Below the pieces are notes generated by a model. The model made no database searches and was not told the DNA's origin. It saw only the letters and a program-made list of their open reading frames with translations. Below are positions 20,340 through 21,095 of a stretch of DNA of 21,095 bases, in pieces. How positions within the stretch are numbered: position 1 is the stretch's first letter; each line of letters starts with the position of its first letter. The DNA comes from Firmicutes bacterium CAG:110 (GTDB lineage: Bacteria > Bacillota > Clostridia > Oscillospirales > Oscillospiraceae). Both the position numbers and the translations under genes were made by a program. The stretch is taken from contig HF988111.1 of assembly GCA_000434635.1 (NCBI GenBank), forward strand, positions 7,332 to 28,426, read 5' to 3'.

Positions 20340-20998
20340 CGTTCCTCCAACCGGTAACCGGCCTTTGAGATGGTGCGGATTTCCTCGGACAGGTTCAGCT
20401 TTTTCCTGAGATTGGCAATGCGGACGTCCACGGTGCGGATGTCCCCGAAATAGTCCTGCCCCCAGATCTCGTTCAGGATGCGCTCCCGGGAAACCGTGCG
20501 GTTCTTGTTCTTCATCAGCACCGCCAGCACGTCAAATTCCAGCGGCGGCAGGGGGATCTCCTCCCCACTCCTGCTTAAGCGGCGGTTGCCGTTGTCCAGC
20601 GTCAGGTCCCGGAAATGGTAGATTTCGTTGAATTTCCCGCTGCGCCTGAGTACCTTTTCCATGCGCACCATCAGGGCGAGCATATCGAAGGGCTTGGCGA
20701 TGTAATCCTCCGCGCCGCCACGCAGTCCCTGCACCTCATGTTGGGCGTCGTTCATGGCGGTCAGGCAGATGACGGGGATTCCGTATTCCTGAAGCTTCGG
20801 CAGCAAGGTAAAGCCGTCCACCCCGGGCAGCATCATGTCCAGCAGCGCAAGATCGTAGTCGTGGTCTGTTGCCAGCGCATTCCACGCGGCAAGGCCGTTA
20901 TCAAAAGCGGTCACGGTGTAGTCCGCGCATTCCAGATTCAGCCGCAGCACCTGGGCGATGGCCGTGTCGTCCTCGATGATCAGAATATGGTTGCTCAT
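20336..20998 (-). CDS. OmpR/PhoB-type response regulator
   Basis: A 220-residue two-domain regulator. The receiver domain (1-115) has the acidic pair E9-D10-D11 in ILIIEDD, the phosphoacceptor D54 in LALLDMMLPGVDGF, the switch threonine T80 in VICLTA and K102 in AKPF. The C-terminal winged-helix domain (about 125-220) has LPPLEFDVLAVLMKNKNRTVSRERIL, split by the usual loop, and TVDVRIANLRKKL as recognition region. ATG at 20996-20998 with GGAGGGG about 6 nt upstream is preferred over a longer frame reaching towards the window edge. First gene of the operon with the kinase and probably the lipoprotein. Confidence 0.95.
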   Translation of the reverse strand: MSNHILIIEDDTAIAQVLRLNLECADYTVTAFDNGLAAWNALATDHDYDLALLDMMLPGVDGFTLLPKLQEYGIPVICLTAMNDAQHEVQGLRGGAEDYIAKPFDMLALMVRMEKVLRRSGKFNEIYHFRDLTLDNGNRRLSRSGEEIPLPPLEFDVLAVLMKNKNRTVSRERILNEIWGQDYFGDIRTVDVRIANLRKKLNLSEEIRTISKAGYRLEER

Positions 20999-21026
20999 GG
21001 AATCCCCTCCATCTGGCGTTTTCGTC

Positions 21027-21035
21027 ATTATAGCA
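21027..21035 (-). promoter_or_regulatory. Extended -10 promoter of the two-component operon
   Basis: On the minus strand TGC-TATAAT (21035-21027) is the same extended -10 seen before nfo and the WYL gene; the -35 at 17 bp is poor (AACACA). Further upstream TTTTGC and GCAAAA (21073-21090) form a dyad around GATACT, possibly an operator or the tail of a terminator from beyond the window. Confidence 0.65.
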
Positions 21036-21095
21036 CAGTACCGTGCCCGTGTGTTTACCAAAATATTACTGTTTTTGCGATACTGCAAAAGCCGC

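Noticed and set aside
18690..20357. 555-codon plus-strand frame opposite the histidine kinase
   Set aside because: His/Arg/Gln-rich shadow; the kinase motifs on the minus strand are complete and coupled to the response regulator.

Overview
The window reads as chromosomal DNA of a GC-rich, endospore-forming clostridium, most like Oscillospiraceae or relatives. The reasons are strong AGGAGG-type ribosome binding sites, A/T-rich intergenic promoters between GC-rich genes, a sipL-type spore-coat gene, Gram-positive lipoproteins, and a dispersed intergenic palindrome cluster that I recall from gut Clostridia. No phage, CRISPR, rRNA or tRNA genes are visible. Almost everything is on the minus strand; only a WYL regulator and a small chimeric membrane gene are on the plus strand.

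Layout from left to right. (1) The start of a DUF951 gene, cut by the window edge, lies 3 nt downstream of rarA (replication-fork maintenance). (2) A two-gene operon of CobW/G3E metallochaperone-type GTPases: one has an 87-residue His/Asp/Glu/Cys tandem-repeat insert, the other a C-terminal DUF1980-like domain. (3) A roughly 400-bp non-coding stretch full of hairpins. (4) sipL, with a 49-aa Cys-rich membrane ORF just upstream. (5) A complete branched-chain amino acid ABC transporter, livJ-livH-livM-livG-livF. It is preceded by a consensus promoter, a 52-aa leader ORF ending in an Ile/Leu/Val-rich run, and mutually exclusive antiterminator and terminator stems. A 218-bp MITE-like element with a 7-bp target duplication separates livJ from livHMGF. 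(6) An FHA-RodA/FtsW glycosyltransferase and its class B penicillin-binding protein. (7) Endonuclease IV, divergent from a WYL-domain regulator. (8) A small lipoprotein gene tail-to-tail with the regulator and head-to-head with a gene that fuses DUF1294 to the tail of a solute-binding protein. (9) A response regulator, histidine kinase and large lipoprotein, probably one signalling operon.

The most notable system is the liv leader. The peptide ORF, its stop codon, a stem overlapping that stop codon and a Rho-independent terminator just before livJ are arranged as in classical ribosome-mediated attenuation (as in ilv and leu operons of enterobacteria). Firmicutes usually control branched-chain amino acid genes with T-boxes or CodY. 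Other points of interest are the metal-binding repeat GTPase pair, the MITE inside the liv operon, a second short fold-back with similar ends, and the DUF1294/solute-binding chimera.
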